The notes under the pieces are model-generated. The model made no database searches. It had not been told where the DNA came from and saw only the letters and a program-made list of their open reading frames with translations. Positions 1 to 8,114 of a stretch of DNA of 64,000 nt are shown here, piece after piece; within the stretch, counting starts at the first letter, position 1; each line of letters starts with the position of its first letter. Origin of the DNA: JBGMEA01 sp964444065 (GTDB taxonomy: Bacteria > Bacillota > Clostridia > Eubacteriales > Anaerofustaceae); contig CAYUFL010000002.1 of assembly GCA_964444065.1 (NCBI GenBank), forward strand, positions 15,694-79,693, given 5' to 3'. The position numbers and the translations under genes were made by a program.

Positions 1-108
1 ACGCAGGGGCTCGCTATTTACTGGACATTCCAGACTGCATTGACCGTCGCACAAAATGTAATCATGAAAAAATTCTTCCCTCCGAAAATTCCGGAAATTA
101 AGAAATAA
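1..108 (+). CDS. yidC: Membrane protein insertase YidC, C-terminal end (partial)
   Basis: Frame 1 is open from the first base to a TAA at 106-108 and reads GLAIYWTFQTALTVAQNVIM followed by a short basic tail. This is the last transmembrane segment and tail of the YidC/OxaA insertase, which places proteins in the inner membrane together with or independently of SecYEG. The rest lies left of the window. It ends 12 bases before jag, the usual Bacillota arrangement (rpmH-rnpA-yidC-jag), so the chromosome origin is probably not far to the left. Confidence 0.85.
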   Translation, partial: TQGLAIYWTFQTALTVAQNVIMKKFFPPKIPEIKK

Positions 109-120
109 TGGTGGTATGAT

Positions 121-753
121 ATGAAAACAGTAACCGCAAAAGGGAAAACAGTCGAAGAAGCTATTCAAAACGCACTCACTGAACTGGGGACCACCGCAGA
201 CAAAGTAACAACAAAAGTGATTGACATCCCGGGAACCGGTCTGATCGGCGGAATGTTCGGCACTCGTTTTGCAAAAGTAGAAGTAACCATGGATGATGAT
301 GAGAACGCAATATGCTCCCGCTTCTTAACGGATGTATTTTCAGCAATGAATCTTGAAGTCGGTATTTCGTATCGCAACGAAGAAGAAATTCTCTGTGTTG
401 ACCTCAACTGCGATGATACCGGGGTTCTGATCGGTCGTCGCGGACAGACCCTGGATGCCCTTCAGTACCTTACCAGTCTTGTTGTCAATAAAGGAAAAGA
501 AGATTATACCCGCATCAGCCTTGATGTTGCAAACTATAGAGAAAAGCGTAAAGATGCTCTGCAGGATCTTGCGGACCGCATCGCACAGAAAGTGCAGAAA
601 ACCAGAACGAAATATATATTGGAGCCGATGAATCCGTACGAAAGAAGGATTATCCACGCGGCACTGCAAAATTACAAAAACATTGTAACGTACTCCGAGG
701 GCGACGAGCCCTTGCGCCACATCATTGTTGACTACAAAAGAGATACAGTCTGA
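121..753 (+). CDS. jag: Jag/KhpB RNA-binding protein
   Basis: A 210-residue protein with the three parts of the Jag (KhpB, EloR) family in order: an N-terminal Jag-N domain (about residues 1-50, VTAKGKTVEEAIQNAL), a type II KH domain with its GRRG loop (about 75-150, VLIGRRGQTLDALQYL) and a C-terminal R3H domain (about 150-205, with the R-x3-H-like MNPYERRIIHAAL). It is an RNA-binding protein that in streptococci pairs with KhpA and influences cell elongation. It lies directly behind yidC and is closed by an intrinsic terminator. The ribosome binding site is poor (GGTGG about 6 bases before ATG), so coupling to yidC is likely. Confidence 0.9.
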   Translation: MKTVTAKGKTVEEAIQNALTELGTTADKVTTKVIDIPGTGLIGGMFGTRFAKVEVTMDDDENAICSRFLTDVFSAMNLEVGISYRNEEEILCVDLNCDDTGVLIGRRGQTLDALQYLTSLVVNKGKEDYTRISLDVANYREKRKDALQDLADRIAQKVQKTRTKYILEPMNPYERRIIHAALQNYKNIVTYSEGDEPLRHIIVDYKRDTV

Positions 754-760
754 TCATAGC

Positions 761-786
761 AAAAGCAGCGCAAAGCTGCTTTTTTT
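761..786 (+). terminator. Intrinsic terminator after jag
   Basis: AAAGCAGC and GCTGCTTT pair around a short GCAAA loop and run into a T tract. It lies right behind the jag stop and ahead of a new promoter for mnmE. Confidence 0.8.
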
Positions 787-834
787 ATGCGAAATACAGA
801 CACGAAAATGAAATACAATCCGGTTGCAAACTGC

Positions 835-863
835 TTTTCAATCCGACGAAAATTTGATACAAT
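835..863 (+). promoter_or_regulatory. Promoter of mnmE
   Basis: TTTTCA (835-840), 17-base spacer, TACAAT (858-863) with the extended-10 TG at 855-856. It follows the jag terminator, so mnmE-mnmG-noc starts its own transcript here. Confidence 0.6.
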
Positions 864-898
864 TAAAGTTCAGAATATAATGAAAAGAAGCGATTTAA

Positions 899-2275
899 AT
901 GATAATCAACGATGATACCATCGCTGCAATTTCCACCCCGATCGGTTACGGAGGCATCTCTATCATCCGCATCAGCGGAAAAGATGCTTTTTCGGTTTGT
1001 GAACAATTGTTTGTCCGTCCGAACGGGAAAACATTCTCCGAACAGAATCCGTCGGAAATCTGTTACGGACACATCTGTGCTGCAAACGGCGAGATTCTTG
1101 ATGAAGTGCTTGTCTCCAAAATGAAAGCACCTCATACATTTACTGCAGAAGATGTGGCAGAAATCAATTGTCACGGCGGTCTTGCTGCGGTAACAAATGT
1201 ACTCGGCGAAGTCCTGGCGTGCGGTGTGCGCGCTGCCGAAGCGGGCGAATTTACAAAGCGTGCGTTTCTCAACGGCAGAATTGATCTTTCGCAGGCAGAA
1301 GCCGTCTCGGATGTCATCGATGCGAAAACTGCGCTTGCAGCTAAGGCGGCGCTTGCGCAACTCGGCGGACAGCTTTCTGAGGAAATCAACGAAATCAAAC
1401 AAATGATTCTTACCTTGCTTGCCGATTTGGAAGTTACGATACAATATCCGGAATACGATATCCCGGAAGTAACAACTGAAGAGTTGCTGAATAAACTGAA
1501 GCAGATTGAAAAGCAGATTGAGCGCTTGATCAATTCATATCATAAAGGTGAAATTCTGCGCGAAGGCATAAAAATCGTGATCGCGGGACGCCCCAACGTA
1601 GGGAAATCGCTGTTGTTAAACCGCATCATCCGCAAAGATAAAGCAATTGTCACGGACGTGCCGGGCACAACGCGCGATATCGTTGATGAATCGATCAATA
1701 TCGGCGGCATCCCTGTCAATCTGATTGATACTGCGGGTATCCGCGAATCGGAGGATCTTGTCGAAACACTCGGCATCCGCCGATCATGGGATTCGATCGA
1801 GTCTGCCGACGTGATTCTTTTCGTGGCAGATGTATCCAACACACTCAGCGAGGAAGACAAGGCGATTTATGAGAGTATTCGCACGATGTCACATATCGTC
1901 GTATTGAATAAAGAAGATGCCGGTGTATCGGAAGAGACCGTGTCCTATTTTCGGGACAGCGACAGTGTGCTCATTTCAGCGCTGACCAAACACGGACTTG
2001 ATGCATTGGAACATAAGCTTTCCGCTTTCGCTTTCGGCGAAGGGGCTGATATTACTGCAGAAGCCATTGTCTCGAATGCGCGGCATAAGTTCCTTTTGGA
2101 TGTTGCACTGAGCAGCATTCAAACCGCAATGCAGGCATTGAACAACGGCATGCCGATTGATTTTCTTGAAACCGACATCCGTGACGCATGGGAGGCACTC
2201 GGCAAAATCACCGGAGAAACCATCAGTGAGGATATTATCGACGAAATATTCTCCAAATTCTGCCTCGGAAAATAA
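899..2275 (+). CDS. mnmE: tRNA modification GTPase MnmE
   Basis: 458 residues, the normal length. With MnmG it makes the cmnm5 modification at the wobble uridine (U34) of several tRNAs. Visible are the N-terminal tetrahydrofolate-binding domain (STPIGYGGISIIRISG), the helical domain, an inserted Ras-like G domain (P-loop GRPNVGKS near residue 228, DTAG near 280, NKED near 338) and the C-terminal FCLGK, the CIGK-type motif whose Cys is needed for catalysis. It is followed after 26 bases by mnmG, its partner enzyme. The start ATG is preceded only by a weak AAAAGAAG. Confidence 0.95.
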   Translation: MIINDDTIAAISTPIGYGGISIIRISGKDAFSVCEQLFVRPNGKTFSEQNPSEICYGHICAANGEILDEVLVSKMKAPHTFTAEDVAEINCHGGLAAVTNVLGEVLACGVRAAEAGEFTKRAFLNGRIDLSQAEAVSDVIDAKTALAAKAALAQLGGQLSEEINEIKQMILTLLADLEVTIQYPEYDIPEVTTEELLNKLKQIEKQIERLINSYHKGEILREGIKIVIAGRPNVGKSLLLNRIIRKDKAIVTDVPGTTRDIVDESINIGGIPVNLIDTAGIRESEDLVETLGIRRSWDSIESADVILFVADVSNTLSEEDKAIYESIRTMSHIVVLNKEDAGVSEETVSYFRDSDSVLISALTKHGLDALEHKLSAFAFGEGADITAEAIVSNARHKFLLDVALSSIQTAMQALNNGMPIDFLETDIRDAWEALGKITGETISEDIIDEIFSKFCLGK

Positions 2276-2301
2276 ATTGCACCCATAAAGGAAGTTACCC
2301 T

Positions 2302-4209
2302 ATGAAATATGAAGCCGGTACTTACGACGTAGTCGTCATCGGCGCAGGGCATGCAGGTTGCGAAGCCGCACTTGCCGCTGCCCGCAGAAATAAGAAGACC
2401 CTCCTGCTCACCTTGCATCTCGATTCGCTTGCATTCATGCCGTGCAATCCGTCTATCGGAGGTACGGGAAAAGGACACCTTGTCAGAGAAATCGATGCGC
2501 TCGGGGGCGAAATGGGGAAAAATATCGATAAGACATTTATCCAGTCCAAAATGCTCAACACCGCAAAAGGCGCCGCTGTCTATTCCCTGCGGGCACAGGC
2601 GGACAAAGAAAGATATCATACGGAAATGAAAAAAGTGATTGAGCAAACGCCGCATCTGTTTTTAAAACAGCAGCAAGCAGTGGATCTGATCGTGGAAGAC
2701 GGCACCGTCTGCGGAGTAGTGACCCAAACGGATTGTGTTTACCGTGCAAAAGCAGTTATTATCGCTTCGGGTACTTATCTGAAAGGACGCATCATCATCG
2801 GTGATACTTTTTACGAAGGGGGTCCCTCGGGACTGTCCGATGCACCTTACCTGAGCGATAGCCTAAGACGGCTCGGATTTGAAATTCTCCGTCTGAAGAC
2901 AGGTACGCCGGCACGAGTCAACAAGCGTTCCATCGATTTTTCCAAACTGACTGTCCAGTACGGAGATGCCGAAGTTGTTCCGTTCTCGTTCGATTCGCAC
3001 GATTTGCCAAACCCGAATATTCCATGCTGGCTCGGTTATACAAACGAAACAACGCATCAGGTCATTCGAGACAATTTATACCGATCTCCTCTTTACAGCG
3101 GAAAAGTAGAAGGAATCGGACCGCGCTATTGCCCGAGTTTTGAGGACAAAGTAGTGCGCTTTGCCGACAAAGACCGCCATCAGTTATTTGTGGAACCCGA
3201 AGGACTCGACACCGACGAAATGTATCTGCAGGGCATGTCCTCTTCGCTCCCCGAAGATGTACAACTGGCATTTCTAAAAACAATAGAGGGATTCGAGCAT
3301 ATCGAAATCATGCGTTCTGCATATGCCATTGAGTATGATGCCATCGATCCCATACAGCTCAATCTGTCTTTGGAAACAAAACGCGTCAAAGGATTGTTCA
3401 CCGCAGGTCAGATCAACGGCACCAGCGGATATGAGGAAGCTGCCGCACAGGGACTGATTGCGGGCATCAATGCAGCAAATTATGCAGATAACGAAGAACC
3501 GCTCATATTAAGCAGAGCCGACGGGTATATCGGTGTCTTGATTGATGACATCGTCACAAAAGGCACCAAAGAACCGTACCGCATCATGACTTCCCGCGTG
3601 GAATACCGTCTGTTGCTCCGTCAGGACAATGCGGACATTCGGTTGATGCCGCTCGGATACAAACATCATATGGTGAGTGAAGAACGGTATCGGAAACTGC
3701 AGGAAAAAATTGCTGCGGTCGATGCGGAAAAACAACGTTTGAAACAGACTAAAATTCCGCCGGGAGAGTTTGCAAATCGCATCATGGAAGAAAACGGCAC
3801 TGCACCGTTGCACTGCACTGCAAGCCTTTACGAACTGCTGAAGCGTCCGCAGCTTAACTATGAAGCAATTAAAAAGATGGATCCCGATCCGCAGCAGCTG
3901 CCTGCGGAAATTACCGAACAGGTTCAGATCCAGATCAAATACGAAGACTATATTCACAAGCAAATCGCGCAGGTCGATAAATTCAAACAGATGGAAAGCA
4001 AACAGATACCGAATGACTTTGATTATGAGCCGATCAAAAACCTGCGTATCGAAGCAAAACAAAAACTCATGAAACAACGACCGTTCAATCTCGGGCAGGC
4101 AAGCCGCATTTCCGGTGTATCGCCTTCTGACATCAACGTCCTGCTGATTGAACTGACAAAAAAACAGCGAAGCGGAAAAGGAGAACTGAATCATGGCGAA
4201 AATGTCTAA
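2302..4209 (+). CDS. mnmG: tRNA uridine-5-carboxymethylaminomethyl synthesis enzyme MnmG
   Basis: 635-residue FAD-binding partner of MnmE. The N-terminal Rossmann motif VVVIGAGHAGCEAALAAAR binds FAD; conserved Cys-containing NPSIGGTGKGHL and the helical C-terminal domain that contacts MnmE (GQASRISGVSPSDINVLLIEL) are present. The ribosome binding site AAAGGAAG lies 8 bases before the ATG. Its last 17 bases overlap the next gene. In most Bacillota the 16S methyltransferase rsmG follows; here noc follows directly. Confidence 0.95.
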   Translation: MKYEAGTYDVVVIGAGHAGCEAALAAARRNKKTLLLTLHLDSLAFMPCNPSIGGTGKGHLVREIDALGGEMGKNIDKTFIQSKMLNTAKGAAVYSLRAQADKERYHTEMKKVIEQTPHLFLKQQQAVDLIVEDGTVCGVVTQTDCVYRAKAVIIASGTYLKGRIIIGDTFYEGGPSGLSDAPYLSDSLRRLGFEILRLKTGTPARVNKRSIDFSKLTVQYGDAEVVPFSFDSHDLPNPNIPCWLGYTNETTHQVIRDNLYRSPLYSGKVEGIGPRYCPSFEDKVVRFADKDRHQLFVEPEGLDTDEMYLQGMSSSLPEDVQLAFLKTIEGFEHIEIMRSAYAIEYDAIDPIQLNLSLETKRVKGLFTAGQINGTSGYEEAAAQGLIAGINAANYADNEEPLILSRADGYIGVLIDDIVTKGTKEPYRIMTSRVEYRLLLRQDNADIRLMPLGYKHHMVSEERYRKLQEKIAAVDAEKQRLKQTKIPPGEFANRIMEENGTAPLHCTASLYELLKRPQLNYEAIKKMDPDPQQLPAEITEQVQIQIKYEDYIHKQIAQVDKFKQMESKQIPNDFDYEPIKNLRIEAKQKLMKQRPFNLGQASRISGVSPSDINVLLIELTKKQRSGKGELNHGENV

Positions 4210-4981
4210 AGAACTGCGGCTGATCCCTGTAGATCTGATCATCCCGAATAAAAATCAGCCGCGCCAGTATTTTGACGACGAAACCATCTCGGAGCTTGCA
4301 GAATCCATCAAAAGCGTCGGCATCATTCAACCGCTGAGCGTAAGAGAGAATGAAAACGGAAAGTTTGACCTGATCAGCGGGGAACGCCGTCTGCGCGCCT
4401 CTAAGCTTGCGGGACTTCCGAAAGTCCCTTGTGTCCTGATCCGTGCAGAAAAAGTGGATATGGACGTCATGGCGCTTGTGGAGAATATCCAGCGCGAAGA
4501 CTTGAATTATATTGAAGAAGCGAAAGCCTACATTCAGCTGATTGAAAAATTTGATTTCACACAGCAGCAACTTGCCGAAAAAGTCGGAAAGAAGCAATCC
4601 ACCATTTCCAACAAAATGCGCATTTTGAAACTCGGATCGGAAGTCATTGACCTTTTGATCAAAAACAATCTGTCGGAACGTCATGCGCGCGCACTTTTGC
4701 AGATACCGGACACACCGATCCGCCTTCGGGCAATCGAATCGATCGTCAAGCGCGATCTGAACGTCCGTCAGACGGAAGAACTTGTGGAACGGCTGAAAGC
4801 GGAAGTCTTGATGAATACAAACAGAAAGAACATCAAGAATGTTTTTAATTATAAAATATACACGAACACGATCAAGCAAGCGTATGACACGATTATGAAA
4901 ACAGGTATCGATGCGGATTACAATGAAGAACAATTTGAAGACCGTGTTGAAGTACGCATCATTATTCCTTTGGACAAATAA
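4193..4981 (+). CDS. noc: Noc-type ParB family protein (nucleoid occlusion)
   Basis: 262 residues with the ParB CTPase core (NQPRQYFDD near residue 22, GERRLRAS near 64) and a helix-turn-helix region that reads GKKQSTISNK ... ERHARAL. In recalled B. subtilis sequences Noc has GKGQSTIANK ... ERHARAL and ParB/Spo0J has GKSRPHIANH ... MGHGRTL, so the specificity residues (Q, K, R) are Noc-type and predict binding to the Noc palindrome rather than to parS. The N-terminus lacks an obvious amphipathic membrane-targeting helix like that of Bacillus Noc. It overlaps mnmG by 17 bases. No parA or parB follows. Confidence 0.85.
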   Translation: MAKMSKELRLIPVDLIIPNKNQPRQYFDDETISELAESIKSVGIIQPLSVRENENGKFDLISGERRLRASKLAGLPKVPCVLIRAEKVDMDVMALVENIQREDLNYIEEAKAYIQLIEKFDFTQQQLAEKVGKKQSTISNKMRILKLGSEVIDLLIKNNLSERHARALLQIPDTPIRLRAIESIVKRDLNVRQTEELVERLKAEVLMNTNRKNIKNVFNYKIYTNTIKQAYDTIMKTGIDADYNEEQFEDRVEVRIIIPLDK

Positions 4982-4982
4982 G

Positions 4983-5010
4983 ATTCTTTTGCTTCAAGGA
5001 AAGAATTTTA
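4983..5010 (+). terminator. Weak terminator after noc
   Basis: ATTCTTT (4983-4989) pairs with AAAGAAT (5000-5006) around a ten-base loop, followed by a short T run. The stem is AT-rich, so efficiency is doubtful. Confidence 0.35.
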
Positions 5011-5030
5011 ACGGTTTTGCACAAGAAACA

Positions 5031-5060
5031 TTGTTTTTTTCGATTTGGTTATGATATACT
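5031..5060 (+). promoter_or_regulatory. Promoter of tRNA-Arg
   Basis: TTGTTT (5031-5036), 18-base spacer, TATACT (5055-5060) with an extended-10 TG at 5052-5053. The mature tRNA begins 16 bases further on. Confidence 0.6.
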
Positions 5061-5076
5061 ATATCAGCAACATTGT

Positions 5077-5153
5077 GCGTCCTTAGCTCAGTTGGATAGA
5101 GCGTCCGGCTACGAACCGGGAGGTCGTGGGTTCAAGTCCCGCAGGGCGTACCA
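5077..5153 (+). tRNA. tRNA-Arg (anticodon ACG)
   Basis: A complete cloverleaf of 77 bases. The acceptor arms are GCGTCCT and AGGGCGT (with G1-U72 and U4-G69 wobbles), the anticodon loop is CTACGAA between TCCGG and CCGGG-type arms, the T loop is GTTCAAGTC, and CCA is encoded. Anticodon ACG is normally deaminated to ICG and reads CGU, CGC and CGA. Confidence 0.93.
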
Positions 5154-5168
5154 TTATTTTGAATTCTG

Positions 5169-5190
5169 CCACCGATTGCGGTGGTTTTTT
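5169..5190 (+). terminator. Terminator of tRNA-Arg
   Basis: CCACCG (5169-5174), loop ATTG, CGGTGG (5179-5184), then six T. A perfect six-base GC-rich stem. Confidence 0.85.
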
Positions 5191-5235
5191 CTTTTCCTCC
5201 ATTCATTCCTTTCCTCATTTCCACCAAAATTATAA

Positions 5236-5264
5236 TTGAAATCCGCTCATTCAAATGTTACAAT
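5236..5264 (+). promoter_or_regulatory. Promoter placed to give a leaderless mRNA
   Basis: TTGAAA (5236-5241), 17-base spacer, TACAAT (5259-5264) with the extended-10 TG at 5256-5257. The ATG of the next gene is at 5270, exactly where transcription should begin, and there is no Shine-Dalgarno sequence. Confidence 0.65.
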
Positions 5265-5269
5265 AAAAT

Positions 5270-5908
5270 ATGATCGAATACTATTGCAGGCACTGCGGAA
5301 CCCGCATAAACAAAAACGAAACCCACCGCTGTCAAACGAACATCAGCAAACCTGATTCGCCGAAAGTCGGATATTCCGAATTGATCCACGACGCACGGTT
5401 CACTCAATATATCAGACATGCCGATCAATGGGCGCTCATTTTTGCTTCCATACTGGCGTTGTGCGCCATTGCAGGATTCACGCTCTATGGCATCTTCAGT
5501 GATGAGATGGATAACCCGCAGGCACTTTTCATCGGGCTTGGTATCGGAGGCATGTTTGTATTGATCGCATTCGCTCAAACGCTGGGAAGATTTCGCTCGA
5601 AAACATGGGACGGCATCGTAACAGATAAAAGTATCCGCAGGAAACAAAAAAACGGGCGCACCAGGCTTGAGTACACGGTATCCGTCAGCCAGGACAACGG
5701 AAAAGTGCATCTCCTTGCGTCATTCGATGATGACACGATTTACAATTACTACCACGTAGGCGAATCCGTCCGCCATCATGCAGGATTGAATTCCTACGAA
5801 AAATACGACAAAACAACGGACAGTTTTCTTTTTTGCTCGGCATGCGCATCACTGTGCGAACTCGGCGATACCTACTGTTTTCGCTGCGGTTGTCCGCTTT
5901 TAAAATAA
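5270..5908 (+). CDS. Zinc-ribbon membrane protein, function unknown
   Basis: 212 residues. The protein opens with a Cys pair at its very start (MIEYYCRHCGTRI) and ends with two more (FCSACASLC ... YCFRCGCPLL), so zinc knuckles bracket the chain. Two hydrophobic segments (about residues 48-70 and 82-104) form a membrane hairpin, followed by a soluble beta-rich stretch. The early cysteines fix the start, and the promoter -10 ends five bases before it, so the mRNA is probably leaderless. Two further small membrane or zinc-ribbon genes follow closely in the same direction. I do not recognise a named family. Confidence 0.7.
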   Translation: MIEYYCRHCGTRINKNETHRCQTNISKPDSPKVGYSELIHDARFTQYIRHADQWALIFASILALCAIAGFTLYGIFSDEMDNPQALFIGLGIGGMFVLIAFAQTLGRFRSKTWDGIVTDKSIRRKQKNGRTRLEYTVSVSQDNGKVHLLASFDDDTIYNYYHVGESVRHHAGLNSYEKYDKTTDSFLFCSACASLCELGDTYCFRCGCPLLK

Positions 5909-5923
5909 GAAACGGGGTAAACT

Positions 5924-6502
5924 ATGACGCCGAAGATCGAACCTTCCATTCTTCAGTGGGATATCAGCGTTCCGATTTTTCGAAATAAACTGATACTCAA
6001 ACAATTGGGGCTCGCCATCGGACTGCCATTCGGCATTCTCGCGCTCATTCTGATTTTGACTACAAAAGAAGGGCAATGGCGTTATACGCTCTATGCTCTC
6101 GGTTTAATCGGCGCATTGTTGCTGTTGAGCGCATTATTCTTATTGATTGTTTACCGCGGATCATTTCATTTAACATTCTTACTGAACGAAGAAGGTATTT
6201 TAACCGCTTGGCACCCGGACCAACAGAAAAAAAACCGTCTGATCAATTCCCTCACATTTTGGGGAGGGCTCGCATCAGGCAAACCCACAGCAGCAGGTGC
6301 AGGCATTTTGGCGCAGAGCAGACAAACTGTGCTGATCAAATGGAAATCCATTCGAAAAATAAAATATGATTCTTCCCAATACACCATTTATGTAAAAGGC
6401 GGCATTGCAGAATCAACTGCCGTGTTCTGCACACCCGAAATCTTCAACGAAGTCGATTCATACATCAGAAGCAAAACGGCTCAGACCCCAATCAGGAAAT
6501 AA
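5924..6502 (+). CDS. Small membrane protein with two TM helices
   Basis: 192 residues. Two hydrophobic helices (about residues 25-47 and 54-76) are followed by a cytoplasmic-looking domain with a Gly/Ala segment (SGKPTAAGAGILAQSR) and alternating beta strands (VLIKWKSIRKIKYDSSQYTI), which resembles bacterial PH-like membrane proteins of the YcxB kind; that likeness is only an impression. It follows the zinc-ribbon gene by 15 bases with an AACGGGGT ribosome binding site and is probably co-transcribed with it. Confidence 0.7.
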   Translation: MTPKIEPSILQWDISVPIFRNKLILKQLGLAIGLPFGILALILILTTKEGQWRYTLYALGLIGALLLLSALFLLIVYRGSFHLTFLLNEEGILTAWHPDQQKKNRLINSLTFWGGLASGKPTAAGAGILAQSRQTVLIKWKSIRKIKYDSSQYTIYVKGGIAESTAVFCTPEIFNEVDSYIRSKTAQTPIRK

Positions 6503-6550
6503 ATGGTATTATCCATTTTTATTATTCTAAGGAATCAAAGGAGAAAAACG

Positions 6551-7258
6551 ATGAAATGTCCAAATTGTAACAATGAAATACCCGATAACAGTAAATTTTG
6601 TGTCTCTTGCGGATCGAAAGTCGAACTGAAAACCGTAGCCGATTTAACGCTCGATGCCTCGCCGATTACACCTTCCGCTCCTACGTTCGGTCAGAATGAC
6701 CCCTCGCAAACAGGTAATCCGACATCTGCTTCTGCCGATGCAGGAGCGCCCCCCATTCCGCCGACACCGCCCGTTTCTCAGGGATTCGGTCAGCCGCAAC
6801 AGCCGCAGCCGCCCCACCAATCGCAATATGTCACAAATCCAAAACCGCCCAAAACATGCAAAACCTGCGGTGGAAAGATTGATCCGTTCACAAAACGATG
6901 TGAAAATTGCGGAAAACCCTACTCTTCCGTGAACGGAATGTTGATCGGAATGATTGCTGCCGGCGTCGTTGCTTTGATCTTGGCAGCAGTGCTCGTTGTT
7001 CAGAGTGGAAAATTGAACAATGCATATGCTACCATCGATGATCAGGAGAATACAATTGCGACACTGCAAAGTGAACTGGTTACCTATCAGGAAAAATCGG
7101 ATTTTTTGGATGAAAATATCGTTTTTGTGGTAGACGGCGATGATGTTTACTATCATACATATGAATGCAGCGCATTCGAAACAGCAAGCTCATATTATGC
7201 CATGAATACCAATCTGGCTATTTATTATGGTTATATCGCGGATCCGTACTGCAACTAA
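6551..7258 (+). CDS. Double zinc-ribbon, Pro-rich, single-TM protein
   Basis: 235 residues from the ATG at 6551, chosen because AAAGGAGAAAAACG lies just upstream and the product then starts at a zinc ribbon (MKCPNCNNEIPDNSKFCVSCGSK); an ATG at 6503 would add 16 unlikely residues. Next come a Pro/Gln-rich linker, a second ribbon (CKTCGGKIDPFTKRCENCG), one TM helix (about 140-162), a short coiled coil and a C-terminal domain rich in Tyr and Asp (DGDDVYYHTYECSAF) that should be outside the cell. It is the third gene of the cluster; role unknown. Confidence 0.75.
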   Translation: MKCPNCNNEIPDNSKFCVSCGSKVELKTVADLTLDASPITPSAPTFGQNDPSQTGNPTSASADAGAPPIPPTPPVSQGFGQPQQPQPPHQSQYVTNPKPPKTCKTCGGKIDPFTKRCENCGKPYSSVNGMLIGMIAAGVVALILAAVLVVQSGKLNNAYATIDDQENTIATLQSELVTYQEKSDFLDENIVFVVDGDDVYYHTYECSAFETASSYYAMNTNLAIYYGYIADPYCN

Positions 7259-7292
7259 AAATACCCTTATTATTCATTCGCAGCGAAATCTC

Positions 7293-7340
7293 AAATACGA
7301 AAGATCAGCAAACGCCCATCGGCGCAGATCTTTCGTATTT
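7293..7340. terminator. Long hairpin ending the zinc-ribbon cluster
   Basis: AAATACGAAAGATC (7293-7306) is perfectly complementary to 7327-7340, with an inner CGCC/GGCG stem (7313-7316, 7321-7324). The 14-pair outer stem is longer than needed for termination, and the T run is short. It separates the gene cluster from the tRNA-Ala promoter, which starts six bases later. Confidence 0.65.
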
Positions 7341-7345
7341 TGCGA

Positions 7346-7374
7346 TTGAAAATAATAACAGTTTATGTTAATAT
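7346..7374 (+). promoter_or_regulatory. Promoter of tRNA-Ala
   Basis: TTGAAA (7346-7351), 17-base spacer, TAATAT (7369-7374) with extended-10 TG at 7366-7367. Architecture matches the promoter at 5236. Confidence 0.65.
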
Positions 7375-7395
7375 TTGATATGTTCCGGTCAATGT

Positions 7396-7471
7396 GGGGG
7401 TATAGCGCAGCTGGGAGCGCGTCTGACTGGCAGTCAGAAGGTCAGGGGTTCGAGTCCCCTTATCTCCACCA
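7396..7471 (+). tRNA. tRNA-Ala (anticodon GGC)
   Basis: A 76-base cloverleaf. Acceptor arms GGGGGTA and TATCTCC pair and contain G3-U70, the alanine identity element. The anticodon loop is CTGGCAG between TCTGA and TCAGA arms; the T loop is GTTCGAGTC; CCA is encoded. It reads GCC and GCU codons. Confidence 0.94.
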
Positions 7472-7503
7472 TATAATTCATTCTTTTATTAATTTTGCCA
7501 ATC

Positions 7504-7526
7504 AGGGATTCGCAGCCCTTTTTTTA
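7504..7526 (+). terminator. Weak terminator of tRNA-Ala
   Basis: AGGG and CCCT flank an eight-base loop and are followed by seven T. Short stem but a good T tract. Confidence 0.5.
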
Positions 7527-8015
7527 TTTGTTGCGGTTAGCAAAAAATTGTATTTTCCGCTCACCGCATTGAAACAGTCCTCCATATGCTTCAGCTTCAA
7601 GGATATTGATGTGCCTTGTCTCTATTACTTACTGTACGGAAAAACACATCCATGTTTCGCCCTCCTAAAGCGCTTACCGCTAGTAAGACTTATTGTTTGA
7701 TTGATCGGATTTTTGCCTTACATCAAAACATTAGTGCCCACATACTGCCATCTTCAATGCTGCACATATAAATGAAGATAGCCTCTGCAGGTAAGCATCG
7801 CTCAAAAATATTCGATCGTTTTTTACGAATCATTCTGCTTGTTACTATTTTCATATAAACAATTAACGTATCCTGCCGATAAAAAACATGATAGTAAATT
7901 GATTGTATTTATAAATCGAACATCCATATACAAGATTACCCTCTTCAATCACCATATTCGAGAATATCAATCGACTTGAATGTATGTTGAATCTTCCTTC
8001 TGTATGACTTTTCGC
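7527..8015. other. Non-coding stretch
   Basis: About 490 bases between the tRNA-Ala terminator and the next promoter. No start codon with a ribosome binding site leads to a convincing ORF on either strand, and I see no tRNA, known riboswitch core or direct repeat. An antisense ORF at 7863-8147 runs across the promoter and leader of the next gene and has no family features. Confidence 0.6.
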
Positions 8016-8044
8016 TTGTGTTCTTCGATGCACTGCTTTATAAT
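8016..8044 (+). promoter_or_regulatory. Promoter of the EAL-GGDEF gene
   Basis: TTGTGT (8016-8021), 17-base spacer, TATAAT (8039-8044). Transcription would start near 8051, giving a leader of about 87 bases that contains the hairpin at 8073-8114. Confidence 0.55.
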
Positions 8045-8072
8045 GAAAAACAATAATTGAACGGCAAAGACG

Positions 8073-8114
8073 CCTTTCCAGGGGAGCAACCACAACGTTG
8101 ATCTCTTGGAAAGG
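8073..8114 (+). promoter_or_regulatory. Leader hairpin before the EAL-GGDEF gene
   Basis: CCTTTCCA (8073-8080) pairs perfectly with TGGAAAGG (8107-8114), and an inner GAG/CTC can extend it. The structure ends 13 bases before the GGGAGG ribosome binding site (8127-8132) and has no T run. It does not match the cyclic-di-GMP riboswitch core I remember. Confidence 0.45.

Noticed and set aside
225..240. Further Noc sites at CCCGGG hexamers near 230 and 56727
   Set aside because: Only 10 of 14 positions match, no better than expected by chance.
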